Origin: an uncultured Lachnospiraceae bacterium
Lineage (GTDB): Bacteria > Bacillota > Clostridia > Lachnospirales > Lachnospiraceae
Direction: 5' to 3'
Assembly: GCA_934317845.1 (NCBI GenBank)
Contig: CAKRES010000013.1
Coordinates: forward strand, 1-64,000
DNA: 64,000 nucleotides
Positions 16,255 through 24,725 of this stretch are shown here, piece after piece (the stretch's first letter is position 1; the number at the start of each line of letters is the position of its first letter). The translations under genes were made by a program, and so were the position numbers. The notes beneath the pieces are model-generated. The model was not told where the DNA came from, did no database searches, and worked only from the letters and a program-made list of their open reading frames with translations.

Positions 16255-18174
16255 TTATTCTTCTACAACTTTTTTCTTTAATAAGCTTAAAATGATCGCT
16301 CCTACAATACTTCCTGCTGCCAGTGCAACCAGATATAAGAACCAGTTACCCACTACCGGGAATACAAAGATTCCACCATGTGGAGCACGCAGTGTACAAT
16401 GGAATGCCATAGATAATCCACCGGCTACTGCTGAACCTACGATGCAGCTTGGGATAACACGAAGCGGATCTTTCGCTGCGTATGGGATAGCTCCCTCTGA
16501 GATAAAGCACAATCCCATGATATAGTTGACAATACCATTTCTGCGGTCTTCCTTTGACCATTTGTGTTTTGCAAATGTAGTTGAAAGGGCAATGGCGATC
16601 GGAGGTACCATACCACCAACCATTACAGCTGCCATAACATCATATCCACCCAGATCGAGTGAGGCAGTACCAAATACGTACGCTGCCTTGTTGAATGGAC
16701 CACCCATATCAATACTCATCATACCTGCACAGATCATACCAAGTAATACTCTTGATGTATCTCCCATACTGTCAAGCCAGTTGCCAATTCCGGTATTGAT
16801 CCATCCCATAACCGGATTCACGGCACACATGATCGCTCCAATCAGCAGGATACCACCGAGTGGATAGATCAGCATCGGCCGGATTCCGTCAATACTCTTT
16901 GGAAATTTCTCAGTAAGCTTCTTTAATCCCTTTACCAGATAACCAGATAAGAAACCAGCTAACAACGCTGCCAGAAAACCACCGGATACGCCGGTTGTCG
17001 TACCTTCAGCCAATGCCTGGAAGTTCGTACCATTCATGGCAAGCACACCACCTGCAAAACCTACGGCAAGTCCCGGACGATCTGCAATCGAGGAGGCAAT
17101 ATATGCAGCTAAAATTGGAAGCATAAATCCAAATGCAGCATTACCAACTGTTTTGAAAAATGCGGCAAGCGGGGTATTCATACCAAAGTTACTTGGATCG
17201 ATCGAGTAATCATCCACTAAAAATGCCAGTGCGATCATAATACCACCACCAATGACAAATGGAAGCATATGTGACACACCATTCATCAAATCTTTGTATA
17301 TTCCACTTCCGGCATTCTCACCACTTTTCTTTTCCCCGGTTTCATGGTATACCGGAACTTTTTGATCCACAATCTTCTGGATCAGTTCCTCCGGTTTATG
17401 AATTCCATCTGAAACTTTCGTAAACAGCACCGGTTTTCCATCAAATCTCGCTGTTTCTACATTCTTATCGGCTGCTACAATAATACCGTCACACTGTGCG
17501 ATCTCTTCTGCCGTCAGGATATTCTTTGCTCCACCGGAACCATTCGTTTCTGCCTTTAATGCATATCCCATCTTTTCTCCGGCTTTTTCCAGACTTTCCG
17601 CTGCCATATAGGTGTGCGCAATTCCGGTTGGACAGGCAGTCACAGCAAGGATACGGTAGCCTTCTTTTTTGTTCTGCTCTGTTTCTTCCTTTTTCTCTGC
17701 CACTTCCTCCGGGAATTTCTCTGCTTCTTTCTCATCGATAACCTGTAGGAATGCATCTTTATCCTTTGCTGCAAGCAGATCCTTACGGAAATCTTCATCC
17801 ATCAAAAGCACACTCAGACGGGATAATACCTCCAAATGGACATCTCCACCATTTTCCGGTGCTGCGATCATAAAAAAGAGGTTGGAAGGTTTTCCGTCCA
17901 ATGCTTCATAGTCCACACCATCCGGTACGGTCATAGCAGCAAGTCCGGGCTTTACAACCGCTTTGTTCTTTGCATGCGGAATTGCAATTCCTTCTCCGAT
18001 CGCGGTAGAGCCATCTGCTTCCCTTGCCAAAATACCTTTTTTATATTCTGTTTTGTCATTGATATTGCCCGCTTTATCATGTAATGCCACCAGCCGGTCG
18101 ATTGCGGCTTCTTTGGAATCTACACTAACACCAAGCTCGATGCTTTCTTTTTTTAATAATTCTGTAATACGCAT
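16255..18174 (-). CDS. fruA: Fructose-specific PTS enzyme EIIABC
   Basis: A fused permease that imports fructose and phosphorylates it to fructose 1-phosphate. Domain order is EIIA (residues about 1-150, active His in IAIPHAKNKAV), EIIB (about 170-270, active Cys in AVTACPTGIAHTYMAAE) and EIIC (about 300-639, around nine helices, with the family motif GGMVPPIAIALST). The frame opens at 18183, but AGGAG lies at a proper distance only from the ATG at 18174. It comes 19 bases after fruK in the fruR-fruK-fruA operon. The A-B-C fusion order is the usual Firmicute form. Confidence 0.96.
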   Translation of the reverse strand: MRITELLKKESIELGVSVDSKEAAIDRLVALHDKAGNINDKTEYKKGILAREADGSTAIGEGIAIPHAKNKAVVKPGLAAMTVPDGVDYEALDGKPSNLFFMIAAPENGGDVHLEVLSRLSVLLMDEDFRKDLLAAKDKDAFLQVIDEKEAEKFPEEVAEKKEETEQNKKEGYRILAVTACPTGIAHTYMAAESLEKAGEKMGYALKAETNGSGGAKNILTAEEIAQCDGIIVAADKNVETARFDGKPVLFTKVSDGIHKPEELIQKIVDQKVPVYHETGEKKSGENAGSGIYKDLMNGVSHMLPFVIGGGIMIALAFLVDDYSIDPSNFGMNTPLAAFFKTVGNAAFGFMLPILAAYIASSIADRPGLAVGFAGGVLAMNGTNFQALAEGTTTGVSGGFLAALLAGFLSGYLVKGLKKLTEKFPKSIDGIRPMLIYPLGGILLIGAIMCAVNPVMGWINTGIGNWLDSMGDTSRVLLGMICAGMMSIDMGGPFNKAAYVFGTASLDLGGYDVMAAVMVGGMVPPIAIALSTTFAKHKWSKEDRRNGIVNYIMGLCFISEGAIPYAAKDPLRVIPSCIVGSAVAGGLSMAFHCTLRAPHGGIFVFPVVGNWFLYLVALAAGSIVGAIILSLLKKKVVEE

Positions 18175-18193
18175 CTTTCTCATCTCCTCTCTT

Positions 18194-19099
18194 TTATACC
18201 AGCTGTTTCAACAGCTCATCTACGACATCTTTCGTTGCCAGCCCCTCTGAAAATGCAGTTGCACTTCCGGTTGCCGTTCCATATACCAAAGCTTTTTGAT
18301 AATCATGATCCCGGCTGTAGCTTGCCACAAATCCTGCTACCATAGAATCCCCAGCTCCTACGGAATTCTTTACAGTTCCCTTTGGAACACCGATCCGTTT
18401 TACATCTTCCTGCTCGGTGATTAGGATCGCTCCATCTTTTGCCATAGAGATCAGAACATTTCTGGCTCCCAATTCCTGAAGCTTTTTCGCATAAGTAATA
18501 ATCTCCTCATCCGTGGTAAGTGTCACTCCGAACATCTCTCCTAATTCATGATTATTTGGTTTGATCAGGAATGGATGATATTTTAATACATTGCGAAGCA
18601 GATCCTTTGTTGCGTCTACCACGATCTCGATCTTCTTTTTCTGCAGACGTTTCATGATACGTTCATACATATCTTCCGGCAGGGAAGCCGGTATCGCACC
18701 TGCCAAAACTAAGATATCGCCATCCTCTAACTGATCTAGCTTCTGCAAGAGCATATCAATCTCTTCTGGAAGGATTGCCGGTCCTTGTCCATTGATCTCT
18801 GATTCTTCCAATGCCTTTATTTTTACATTGATCCGACTCAATCCACTGTTTAAATGGATAAAATCGGTATCCACTCCCATGGTCTTCACGCCATGTTCTA
18901 TCTCTCTTCCGGTAAAACCTGCTACAAATCCCAATGCTCTGCTTTCAATTCCAAGATTATGAAGCACAATGGATACGTTGATTCCTTTTCCTCCGTAAAA
19001 AATCTGTTCTTTTTTCGTACGATTTACCTCACCTGGCATCATCTTGTCAAGAAACACCACATAGTCAAGTGCCGGATTAAATGTCACTGTGTAAATCAT
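18194..19099 (-). CDS. fruK: 1-phosphofructokinase
   Basis: Phosphorylates fructose 1-phosphate to fructose 1,6-bisphosphate with ATP. It is a 301-residue PfkB/ribokinase-fold sugar kinase: the N-terminal signature GGKGINVSIVLHNLG (about residues 37-51) and the C-terminal GAGDSMVAGF with its catalytic aspartate are both intact. The start overlaps the end of fruR by 23 bases and has its own AAAGGAGG site inside fruR, so translation of the two is probably coupled. Context and sequence agree on FruK rather than tagatose-6-phosphate kinase LacC, its closest relative. Confidence 0.95.
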   Translation of the reverse strand: MIYTVTFNPALDYVVFLDKMMPGEVNRTKKEQIFYGGKGINVSIVLHNLGIESRALGFVAGFTGREIEHGVKTMGVDTDFIHLNSGLSRINVKIKALEESEINGQGPAILPEEIDMLLQKLDQLEDGDILVLAGAIPASLPEDMYERIMKRLQKKKIEIVVDATKDLLRNVLKYHPFLIKPNNHELGEMFGVTLTTDEEIITYAKKLQELGARNVLISMAKDGAILITEQEDVKRIGVPKGTVKNSVGAGDSMVAGFVASYSRDHDYQKALVYGTATGSATAFSEGLATKDVVDELLKQLV

Positions 19100-19847
19100 G
19101 CTTAAGCACCTCCTTTAACACTGTTGCTGTTTTGTATTTCTCCTTTGTACAGTAATCCGTGATAATACACGCTTCCTCAATATCTGCAAATCTAATGGCG
19201 GTCACAAGATCAAACTTCGTATGATCCGCTAAAATGTAAGTCACATAGCTGCGCTTTACGATCTCCCGTTTGATTGCTGCTTCTTCAACATCTACCGTCG
19301 TATAACCAAACTCTTTATGAATGCCGTTGGTTCCGACAAATGCTTTCGTAAAGTTATACTTCATGAGGCTTCTGACACCTTCTGCTCCAACAACGGCTTC
19401 TGTTACAGGCTTTACTCTTCCGCCGATCATGTAGGTCTTATACCCTTTGGCGATCAGCTTCTTGGCATGTACAATACCGTTCGTAACATAGGTTGCTTTG
19501 TCATTGTTTAAATAGGAAATAACCGCTTCCGTAGATGTTCCGGCATCAATAAACACGTAATCCTGATCGTTGATCAATGCAGCAGCGTATCTTGCGATCT
19601 CATCTTTTTCTTTTGCATTCATCTTTGACTTTGTGTTCACATCATACTCGCCAGCAACAAATTCATGTTCCAATGCGGTCGCACCACCGTGTACTTTGGA
19701 AAGCCGTCCCGCCTTATCAAGTGCCACCAGATCTCTTCGAATCGTGGACTCTGAAACACCAATCTCTTCCACCAGCTCTGTCACTGTCACACTTTTTTTC
19801 TGTGCCAATTCATCCAGAATCCTGCGCTGTCTGTCCTGTGTAAGCAT
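19077..19847 (-). CDS. fruR: DeoR/GlpR-family regulator of the fructose operon
   Basis: A repressor of 256 residues with an N-terminal DeoR helix-turn-helix (LTQDRQRRILDELAQKKSVT, then VSESTIRRDLVALDKAG) and a C-terminal ISOCOT sugar-phosphate sensor domain (DQDYVFIDAGTSTEAV, VVGAEGVRSL). Being first in the fruR-fruK-fruA operon, it most likely responds to fructose 1-phosphate, as in related systems. The frame opens at 19898, but the -35 and -10 boxes lie inside that extension, so the ATG at 19847 after AAGGAGATGG is the start. Several AATGACTG repeats upstream are probable operators, implying self-control. Confidence 0.93.
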   Translation of the reverse strand: MLTQDRQRRILDELAQKKSVTVTELVEEIGVSESTIRRDLVALDKAGRLSKVHGGATALEHEFVAGEYDVNTKSKMNAKEKDEIARYAAALINDQDYVFIDAGTSTEAVISYLNNDKATYVTNGIVHAKKLIAKGYKTYMIGGRVKPVTEAVVGAEGVRSLMKYNFTKAFVGTNGIHKEFGYTTVDVEEAAIKREIVKRSYVTYILADHTKFDLVTAIRFADIEEACIITDYCTKEKYKTATVLKEVLKHDLHSDI

Positions 19848-19869
19848 CCAACCATCTCCTTGTGATTGT

Positions 19870-19898
19870 ATATTACCACCACATTCTTTCATTGTCAA
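19870..19898 (-). promoter_or_regulatory. Promoter of the fruR-fruK-fruA operon
   Basis: Minus strand TTGACA, 17 bases, TAATAT: a perfect -35, a near-perfect -10 and ideal spacing. It excludes the longer fruR start. Confidence 0.85.
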
Positions 19899-19904
19899 TC
19901 ATTA

Positions 19905-19994
19905 TTGGTCATTTATCTTCATTTTTTTCTGCCATTTCTGCTTATTTCAGTCATTATATGAGGAACAGTCATTTTCAGTCATTGCATTTGACTG
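19905..19994 (-). promoter_or_regulatory. Probable FruR operator repeats
   Basis: Upstream of the fru -35 box the minus strand carries AATGACTG at about 19948-19955, 19966-19973 and 19976-19983, a weaker AATGACC at 19907-19913, and an inverted CAGTCA at 19989-19994. Repeated direct sites of this kind fit DeoR-family operators. The protein assignment is inferred from adjacency. Confidence 0.55.
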
Positions 19995-20006
19995 TTTTTC
20001 TTTTGC

Positions 20007-20052
20007 ATAAAAAAGAGACATACCCCTTTTCTTTCTGCTAGTATGTCTCTTC
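20007..20052 (-). terminator. Terminator of the diguanylate cyclase gene
   Basis: Minus strand AGAGACATAC, 17-base loop, GTATGTCTCT, then TTTTTTAT: a ten-base-pair perfect stem directly after the stop codon. Confidence 0.85.
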
Positions 20053-20079
20053 TCTACTTATATTATGAAAAAACTCTTA

Positions 20080-21750
20080 TTACTTTTGCGCCATCTTCAT
20101 ACGTTCTTTCCGGCTGTACATCGAAGCATCCGCACGATGGATCAGATCCTCCAGCTTTTTATCTTTTGTCGGATCATATATCGCATAGCCGCAAGCTACT
20201 TTAAAATCAAAGGTAAGGCGTTTGTTCTGCGCCTGCGTTAATTTCTGGAATACCGCAATGCGCTGCATCAATTTATATTCCTCGCAGTTTGGAATGATCG
20301 CTACAAACTCATCTCCTCCGACACGGTATACTTTACCTACCCGGTCAAATACTTTTCGGATACAGGCAGAACATGTTTTGATCGCCTGATCACCTGACTG
20401 ATGACCATAGGTGTCGTTGATCCGTTTTAAATAGTTCAGATCAAAGAATAAAAAACACAGCCCTTTATATGCCCGATTCTGCTCAAATAGCTCCACATCC
20501 TTATTGTAGGCAGTACGGCTGTAGCAATTTGCCATAATATCCACCATGGCAAGCCGCTCATAATATTCTGCATTCCTGCTGGCTTCTAATGTTTTTACCA
20601 CGCGGTAAGCAGCCTCATACATCAGTACAAACACAAGCATGACCGCCCCATAACGGATCCAATTTCCGATCCATAAAGTACGTCCGGACAAAAAGCCCCA
20701 AAGCTCAGCAGAAGCAAAAAAAGTCAGACCATAGATTCCAAGTGCCAAAAACCGATACGACTCGTTATTATAATGAAGCTGTTCTGCGAGTGCGTTGGAA
20801 AAAGTCAACACAACTGCCACCACATATAACGCTCCGGTCACAACCGATGTTTCCGAAAAATCTTTCAGATCAGAAAATTGCAACACCGTACACACGACAA
20901 AATTTAAGACAAATACATAAGCAAGCAACATCAACGGGCGGCGCATATGATTACCCTTGACCATTGCCATATAATATAGCATCGGAACCGGCAGTAACAT
21001 TCGTCCCATCGCATCAAGTAATAACACCACAAAACTGTTTCCTATAAAAAACTGGGATAATCTTGATTGGGCAAAGAGCCACATACCAAGAAGCACAGCA
21101 GAAAAACACAAATACAGGGTACGGCTGACATCCTCCGTTTTGATCTTTTTACGAAATGCCACATAAAGCACTGCGATTGCAAGACCAAACACCATCAGCA
21201 AGAATGCAAATAACATGCCAATCCCATACTGCCGAAACAAAAGGAATAGCAAAGAAGTCTGTGTCCCAATATAAATATGATCCAACCGACAGGTGGAGTC
21301 CTTATAAGGAGTGAAAAGTGTCAGGGTAAGCATCTTGCCTCCGGCAGATTCCGGCAACTTGATCATATACCAGTAATTGCCAGCATTTTTTCCAAATACC
21401 GCATTATCCTCTACCCCATAAGAAACCGCATCTTCCCCTTCAATCTGAGCTGTGATCGACTGCCCCTGCACCCAGACGCAAAGAGATAATCCACTCATAA
21501 TATGTTCCGGCAATTTATGTGTCAGAACAAGTTTTTGAGCTTCATATTGAGTCTCCGCCGGAAGACTGAGGTTTTTTTCCTGTCCATCTTCCATTTTCTG
21601 CTGCCAGCCCTGATCATAGGTCATTGCTGCATCCGAATAAAAACCATTATACGTGTGCTTACCAATCCCCACGATCAACAGCATCACAAAAAACAAAAAA
21701 ACCGCAGTAAAAAATACATAATTACGAATCGAATGATTCTTCATAAACAT
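20080..21750 (-). CDS. Membrane-bound diguanylate cyclase (GGDEF)
   Basis: A 556-residue sensor enzyme that makes cyclic di-GMP. One N-terminal helix (about residues 12-30) leads to an extracellular domain of about 140 residues, then seven or so membrane helices (about 170-385) in the 7TMR-DISM style, then a cytoplasmic GGDEF domain (about 400-556). The active motif RVGGDEFVAI is intact, with FFDLNYLKRINDTYGHQSGDQA as the usual preceding block split over two strands, so it should be active. No clear inhibitory RxxD site is seen. Its ligand is unknown. It is a single-gene unit with its own terminator. Confidence 0.9.
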   Translation of the reverse strand: MFMKNHSIRNYVFFTAVFLFFVMLLIVGIGKHTYNGFYSDAAMTYDQGWQQKMEDGQEKNLSLPAETQYEAQKLVLTHKLPEHIMSGLSLCVWVQGQSITAQIEGEDAVSYGVEDNAVFGKNAGNYWYMIKLPESAGGKMLTLTLFTPYKDSTCRLDHIYIGTQTSLLFLLFRQYGIGMLFAFLLMVFGLAIAVLYVAFRKKIKTEDVSRTLYLCFSAVLLGMWLFAQSRLSQFFIGNSFVVLLLDAMGRMLLPVPMLYYMAMVKGNHMRRPLMLLAYVFVLNFVVCTVLQFSDLKDFSETSVVTGALYVVAVVLTFSNALAEQLHYNNESYRFLALGIYGLTFFASAELWGFLSGRTLWIGNWIRYGAVMLVFVLMYEAAYRVVKTLEASRNAEYYERLAMVDIMANCYSRTAYNKDVELFEQNRAYKGLCFLFFDLNYLKRINDTYGHQSGDQAIKTCSACIRKVFDRVGKVYRVGGDEFVAIIPNCEEYKLMQRIAVFQKLTQAQNKRLTFDFKVACGYAIYDPTKDKKLEDLIHRADASMYSRKERMKMAQK

Positions 21751-21789
21751 CCCGCCTTGCTTATCCCCGCTAATTTCTAAACCATTGTC

Positions 21790-21818
21790 AGTGTATCATA
21801 CCAACCGGTTTTTTTCTA
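21790..21818 (-). promoter_or_regulatory. Possible promoter of the diguanylate cyclase gene
   Basis: Minus strand TAGAAA, 17 bases, TACACT, about 40 bases before the start codon. Both boxes are weak matches. Confidence 0.35.
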
Positions 21819-21827
21819 CCTGTTTCG

Positions 21828-22709
21828 TCAACATTTTCCGCATTCATATATGACCATCAGATACTGTTTTTCCGGGAGAAATGGCCAGATCAGATAGCGG
21901 ATGCTGGCAATCGTGATCTTCTTTTCATAATATGCCATGCCGATCCACTGTTCCAGTTGTTTTGCCCCATCTACCCGGCTCACCGGGTAAGAAAGTGCTT
22001 CTTTGGCTCGTCCCTGTTCAAACAATGCGATCAACTGCTCACAATGAGGATCGTTTTTAGCAAATGCGCTATACTCCAGGCCAAACACAAAATGCTGTCC
22101 AATGGAAAAAATCTGCTGCTGCAACCAGTCAACCATCCGGTCATTTTCCTCCACCAAAAAGCGGTGTAGTTTTTGTCTGTCTGATAGAGAATAGTTGACT
22201 ACGCCTTCCTGTATTGCGGTCTGAAACAGCGCAGGGAACAGACTGTTGATCTGACTGTGAAACCCCACTGCGATCACATAATCATAAACCGACTTAATTT
22301 CTAATGTCTCCTGCATAGAAGCCTTTGTACCTTGTCTGATCATATCGCACAGATTTTCTATACTCATTCTTTGCTGCATCTTTAAAAGAAGTGTTTCGCA
22401 AAGTTCTTTTCTGATCGGCCAAACGTCTCTTTCCAAAAAGGAGATTCTCCCCTCTTTGATCTTCTGCCGCCGAAGACCTTCCTCCATCAAAGAACAATCC
22501 CGATCCAGCAGCGTAATGTCATACCCTTGTTTAAGCAGCCCGTTTAGATTAAGATCATTGCATCCTCCTGCTCCTAAGATCAGAATACGGCTATCAGAAG
22601 GAATGATCCGGCACAGATAATCGGTAAGTGCTTCCCGGTATGTGCCCCAGTCTTCATACGCTCCCGGCAGTCGTTCTGATGCTCTTAATCGTTCATAAAT
22701 CGTACTCAT
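21828..22709 (-). CDS. Class I SAM-methyltransferase-like protein
   Basis: A 293-residue protein with a Rossmann-type N-terminal half: ILILGAGGCNDLNLNGLL and, about 18 residues later, ITLLDRD form the glycine-rich loop and acidic strand end that bind S-adenosylmethionine in class I methyltransferases. The motif DYVIAVGFHSQINSLF near residue 145 is in the place of motif IV. The C-terminal half is helical and unrecognised. Substrate is unknown. The start overlaps the stop of the ABC-F gene by four bases (ATGA), so the two are translationally coupled, suggesting a shared role, perhaps around the ribosome, but this is inference. Confidence 0.65.
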   Translation of the reverse strand: MSTIYERLRASERLPGAYEDWGTYREALTDYLCRIIPSDSRILILGAGGCNDLNLNGLLKQGYDITLLDRDCSLMEEGLRRQKIKEGRISFLERDVWPIRKELCETLLLKMQQRMSIENLCDMIRQGTKASMQETLEIKSVYDYVIAVGFHSQINSLFPALFQTAIQEGVVNYSLSDRQKLHRFLVEENDRMVDWLQQQIFSIGQHFVFGLEYSAFAKNDPHCEQLIALFEQGRAKEALSYPVSRVDGAKQLEQWIGMAYYEKKITIASIRYLIWPFLPEKQYLMVIYECGKC

Positions 22710-24547
22710 ACCTGATCCTTTTGTGCCGCAATTTCAGCTTCTAACTGAGACAAATATTCCCAACGCTCATATTTCTCCTCGCGCTGCCGGCTCAGCTCTT
22801 CCCGCTCCTTGGTAAGCTCCGACAATGCCGTATAAGAGGTTGCCTGTGCAGCCATCTCCTCATCAATTTCTGCAAGACGATCTTCCATCTTCATAATATC
22901 TTCCTCAATCGTCTGATATTCCTGCTGTTCCTTATAAGAAAACCGCCGCGCCCGCGTACTGCTTTTCTCCTTGCGGTAAGCCTGCTTTGCTTCTGAAACT
23001 TCCCCGGAGGAGCTGCTTTTGCCTTTTCGTGGTTCTGTTTCATCAAAAAATCCTTCTTTTAAAGTACCACTTTTCTTTAGATAGTAATCCGTGTAACCAC
23101 CCTCATATTGCACAAGCGTCCCATTTCCTTCAAATGCAAAAATGCGATCTACCGTACGGTCAAGGAAATAACGGTCATGTGATACTACGATCAGTATCCC
23201 GTTAAAATGATCCAGATAAGATTCCAATACCGTAAGTGTTGCAATATCCAGATCATTGGTCGGCTCGTCAAGCACCAGTACATTCGGTGCTCCCATCAAA
23301 ACAGACAACAAATAGAGCCTTCTTTTTTCTCCACCACTCAGCTTTTCAATCGGAATATACTGCATCACGGGGTCAAATAAAAAACGCTCACACATCGCAC
23401 TGGCACTGATCGTTCCACTCGGTGTAACAAGGTATTCCGCAATCTCCTTCACATAATCGATCACACGCAGGGAACCATCCATCTCAGGAAAATGCTGCGC
23501 AAAATAACCGATCTTGATCGTTTCCCCAATGGTGACCTCGCCCTCATCCGGAGCAAGCTTTCCCGTAATGATATTTAACAGTGTAGACTTTCCACAGCCA
23601 TTCGGTCCAACAAATCCGACATTCTGCTCTTTTAAAAAGGCATAATTAAAATCGGAAAGCAGCACATTATCTCCATATGCTTTGCTCACATGGCTGCATT
23701 CGATCGTTTTCTTTCCCATCCGGCTGACAATGGATTCCAACTGCACACTGCCAATCTTTTCCGGTGCACGCATATTAGACAGCTCCTCAAAACGGCTCAA
23801 ACGTGCCTTTTGCTTTGTGGAACGTGCTTTGGCTCCACGGCGCACCCATTTTAACTCATTGCGGTAAAGATTCCTGCTTTTGTCATAGGTCGCCTGCTCG
23901 CTTTCTTCCCGCTCTGCTTTTTTAACCAGAAAACCGGAATAGTTCGTATCATATTCATACAGCTTTTTCTTGCTGATCTCCACGATCTTTGTCGTCACGT
24001 TGTCCAGAAAATAACGGTCATGCGTTACCATCAAAAACGCACCCTTGTAATTTTTCAAATACTGCTGCAGCCACTCGATCATTGTACTGTCCAAATGGTT
24101 TGTCGGCTCATCTAACAGCAGCAGATCACTTTTATGAAGCAGTGTTTTTACCAGCGATACCCGTTTCCTCTGACCACCGGATAACGTGGACAGTGGTGCC
24201 GTAAAATCTGAAATCTGAAGCTCCAGCAGCATTTTCTTCGCGTCACTTTCATTCACCCACAACTCCCCTGCCTTTTCTTCTTCCATGACATAGTGAAGCA
24301 CCGTATCTTCCTTTGTAAATTCCGGCGTCTGCGGAAGATATGCAACCTTGATATGATTCGCCTTAATGATCTCCCCCTTTTCTACAGGAACCAGTCCTGC
24401 GATCATTTTCAGCATTGTACTTTTTCCGCAGCCATTGCGTCCAATGATCCCGATCTTTTCCTGATCCTGTACACCCAGTGAAATGTCTTCAAACAGCATG
24501 CGGTCTCCCAGATCCATACTGATATTTTGTATATTTAAAATGTTCAA
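22706..24547 (-). CDS. ABC-F family ATPase (Uup/YfmR-like)
   Basis: A soluble, duplicated ABC ATPase of 613 residues without membrane segments, of the ABC-F class that acts on the ribosome. Domain 1 has GRNGCGKST, LSGGQRKRVSL and LLLDEPTNHLD; domain 2 has GPNGCGKST, LSGGEKRRLYL and VLDEPTNDLD. The inter-domain linker (about residues 200-300) is short, and the charged C-terminal segment (about 530-613) is a coiled coil as in Uup. The most likely role is rescue or assembly of ribosomes, not drug resistance, but subclass cannot be proved by eye. Translation starts at TTG after GGAGG. It heads a two-gene operon with the methyltransferase-like gene. Confidence 0.9.
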   Translation of the reverse strand: MNILNIQNISMDLGDRMLFEDISLGVQDQEKIGIIGRNGCGKSTMLKMIAGLVPVEKGEIIKANHIKVAYLPQTPEFTKEDTVLHYVMEEEKAGELWVNESDAKKMLLELQISDFTAPLSTLSGGQRKRVSLVKTLLHKSDLLLLDEPTNHLDSTMIEWLQQYLKNYKGAFLMVTHDRYFLDNVTTKIVEISKKKLYEYDTNYSGFLVKKAEREESEQATYDKSRNLYRNELKWVRRGAKARSTKQKARLSRFEELSNMRAPEKIGSVQLESIVSRMGKKTIECSHVSKAYGDNVLLSDFNYAFLKEQNVGFVGPNGCGKSTLLNIITGKLAPDEGEVTIGETIKIGYFAQHFPEMDGSLRVIDYVKEIAEYLVTPSGTISASAMCERFLFDPVMQYIPIEKLSGGEKRRLYLLSVLMGAPNVLVLDEPTNDLDIATLTVLESYLDHFNGILIVVSHDRYFLDRTVDRIFAFEGNGTLVQYEGGYTDYYLKKSGTLKEGFFDETEPRKGKSSSSGEVSEAKQAYRKEKSSTRARRFSYKEQQEYQTIEEDIMKMEDRLAEIDEEMAAQATSYTALSELTKEREELSRQREEKYERWEYLSQLEAEIAAQKDQV

Positions 24548-24576
24548 CTGATCTCCTCCATTCTTCTGCTCTATCT

Positions 24577-24605
24577 ATTCTACAAAAGTCCCCATTTACT
24601 GTCAA
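24577..24605 (-). promoter_or_regulatory. Promoter of the ABC-F operon
   Basis: Minus strand TTGACA, 17 bases, TAGAAT, 30 bases before the TTG start. Confidence 0.8.
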
Positions 24606-24646
24606 TGTTACGCCTCAGATCTTGCAAAAAAGCGGAGAGTTACGCC

Positions 24647-24675
24647 TTTACTAACGAAGCCAAGTAGTGTAAACT
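24647..24675 (+). promoter_or_regulatory. Promoter of murT-gatD
   Basis: TTTACT, 17 bases, TAAACT, about 50 bases before the murT start. Confidence 0.5.
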
Positions 24676-24725
24676 AAACATAATATTGTGTAAATTTAAC
24701 CGATAGAAGGAAGCGGGGATCGAAT

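Noticed and set aside
16224..16255. Terminator between fruA and ptsH
   Set aside because: The inverted repeat ATAAC / GTTAT there is too short and has no T-run, so read-through into ptsH is expected.
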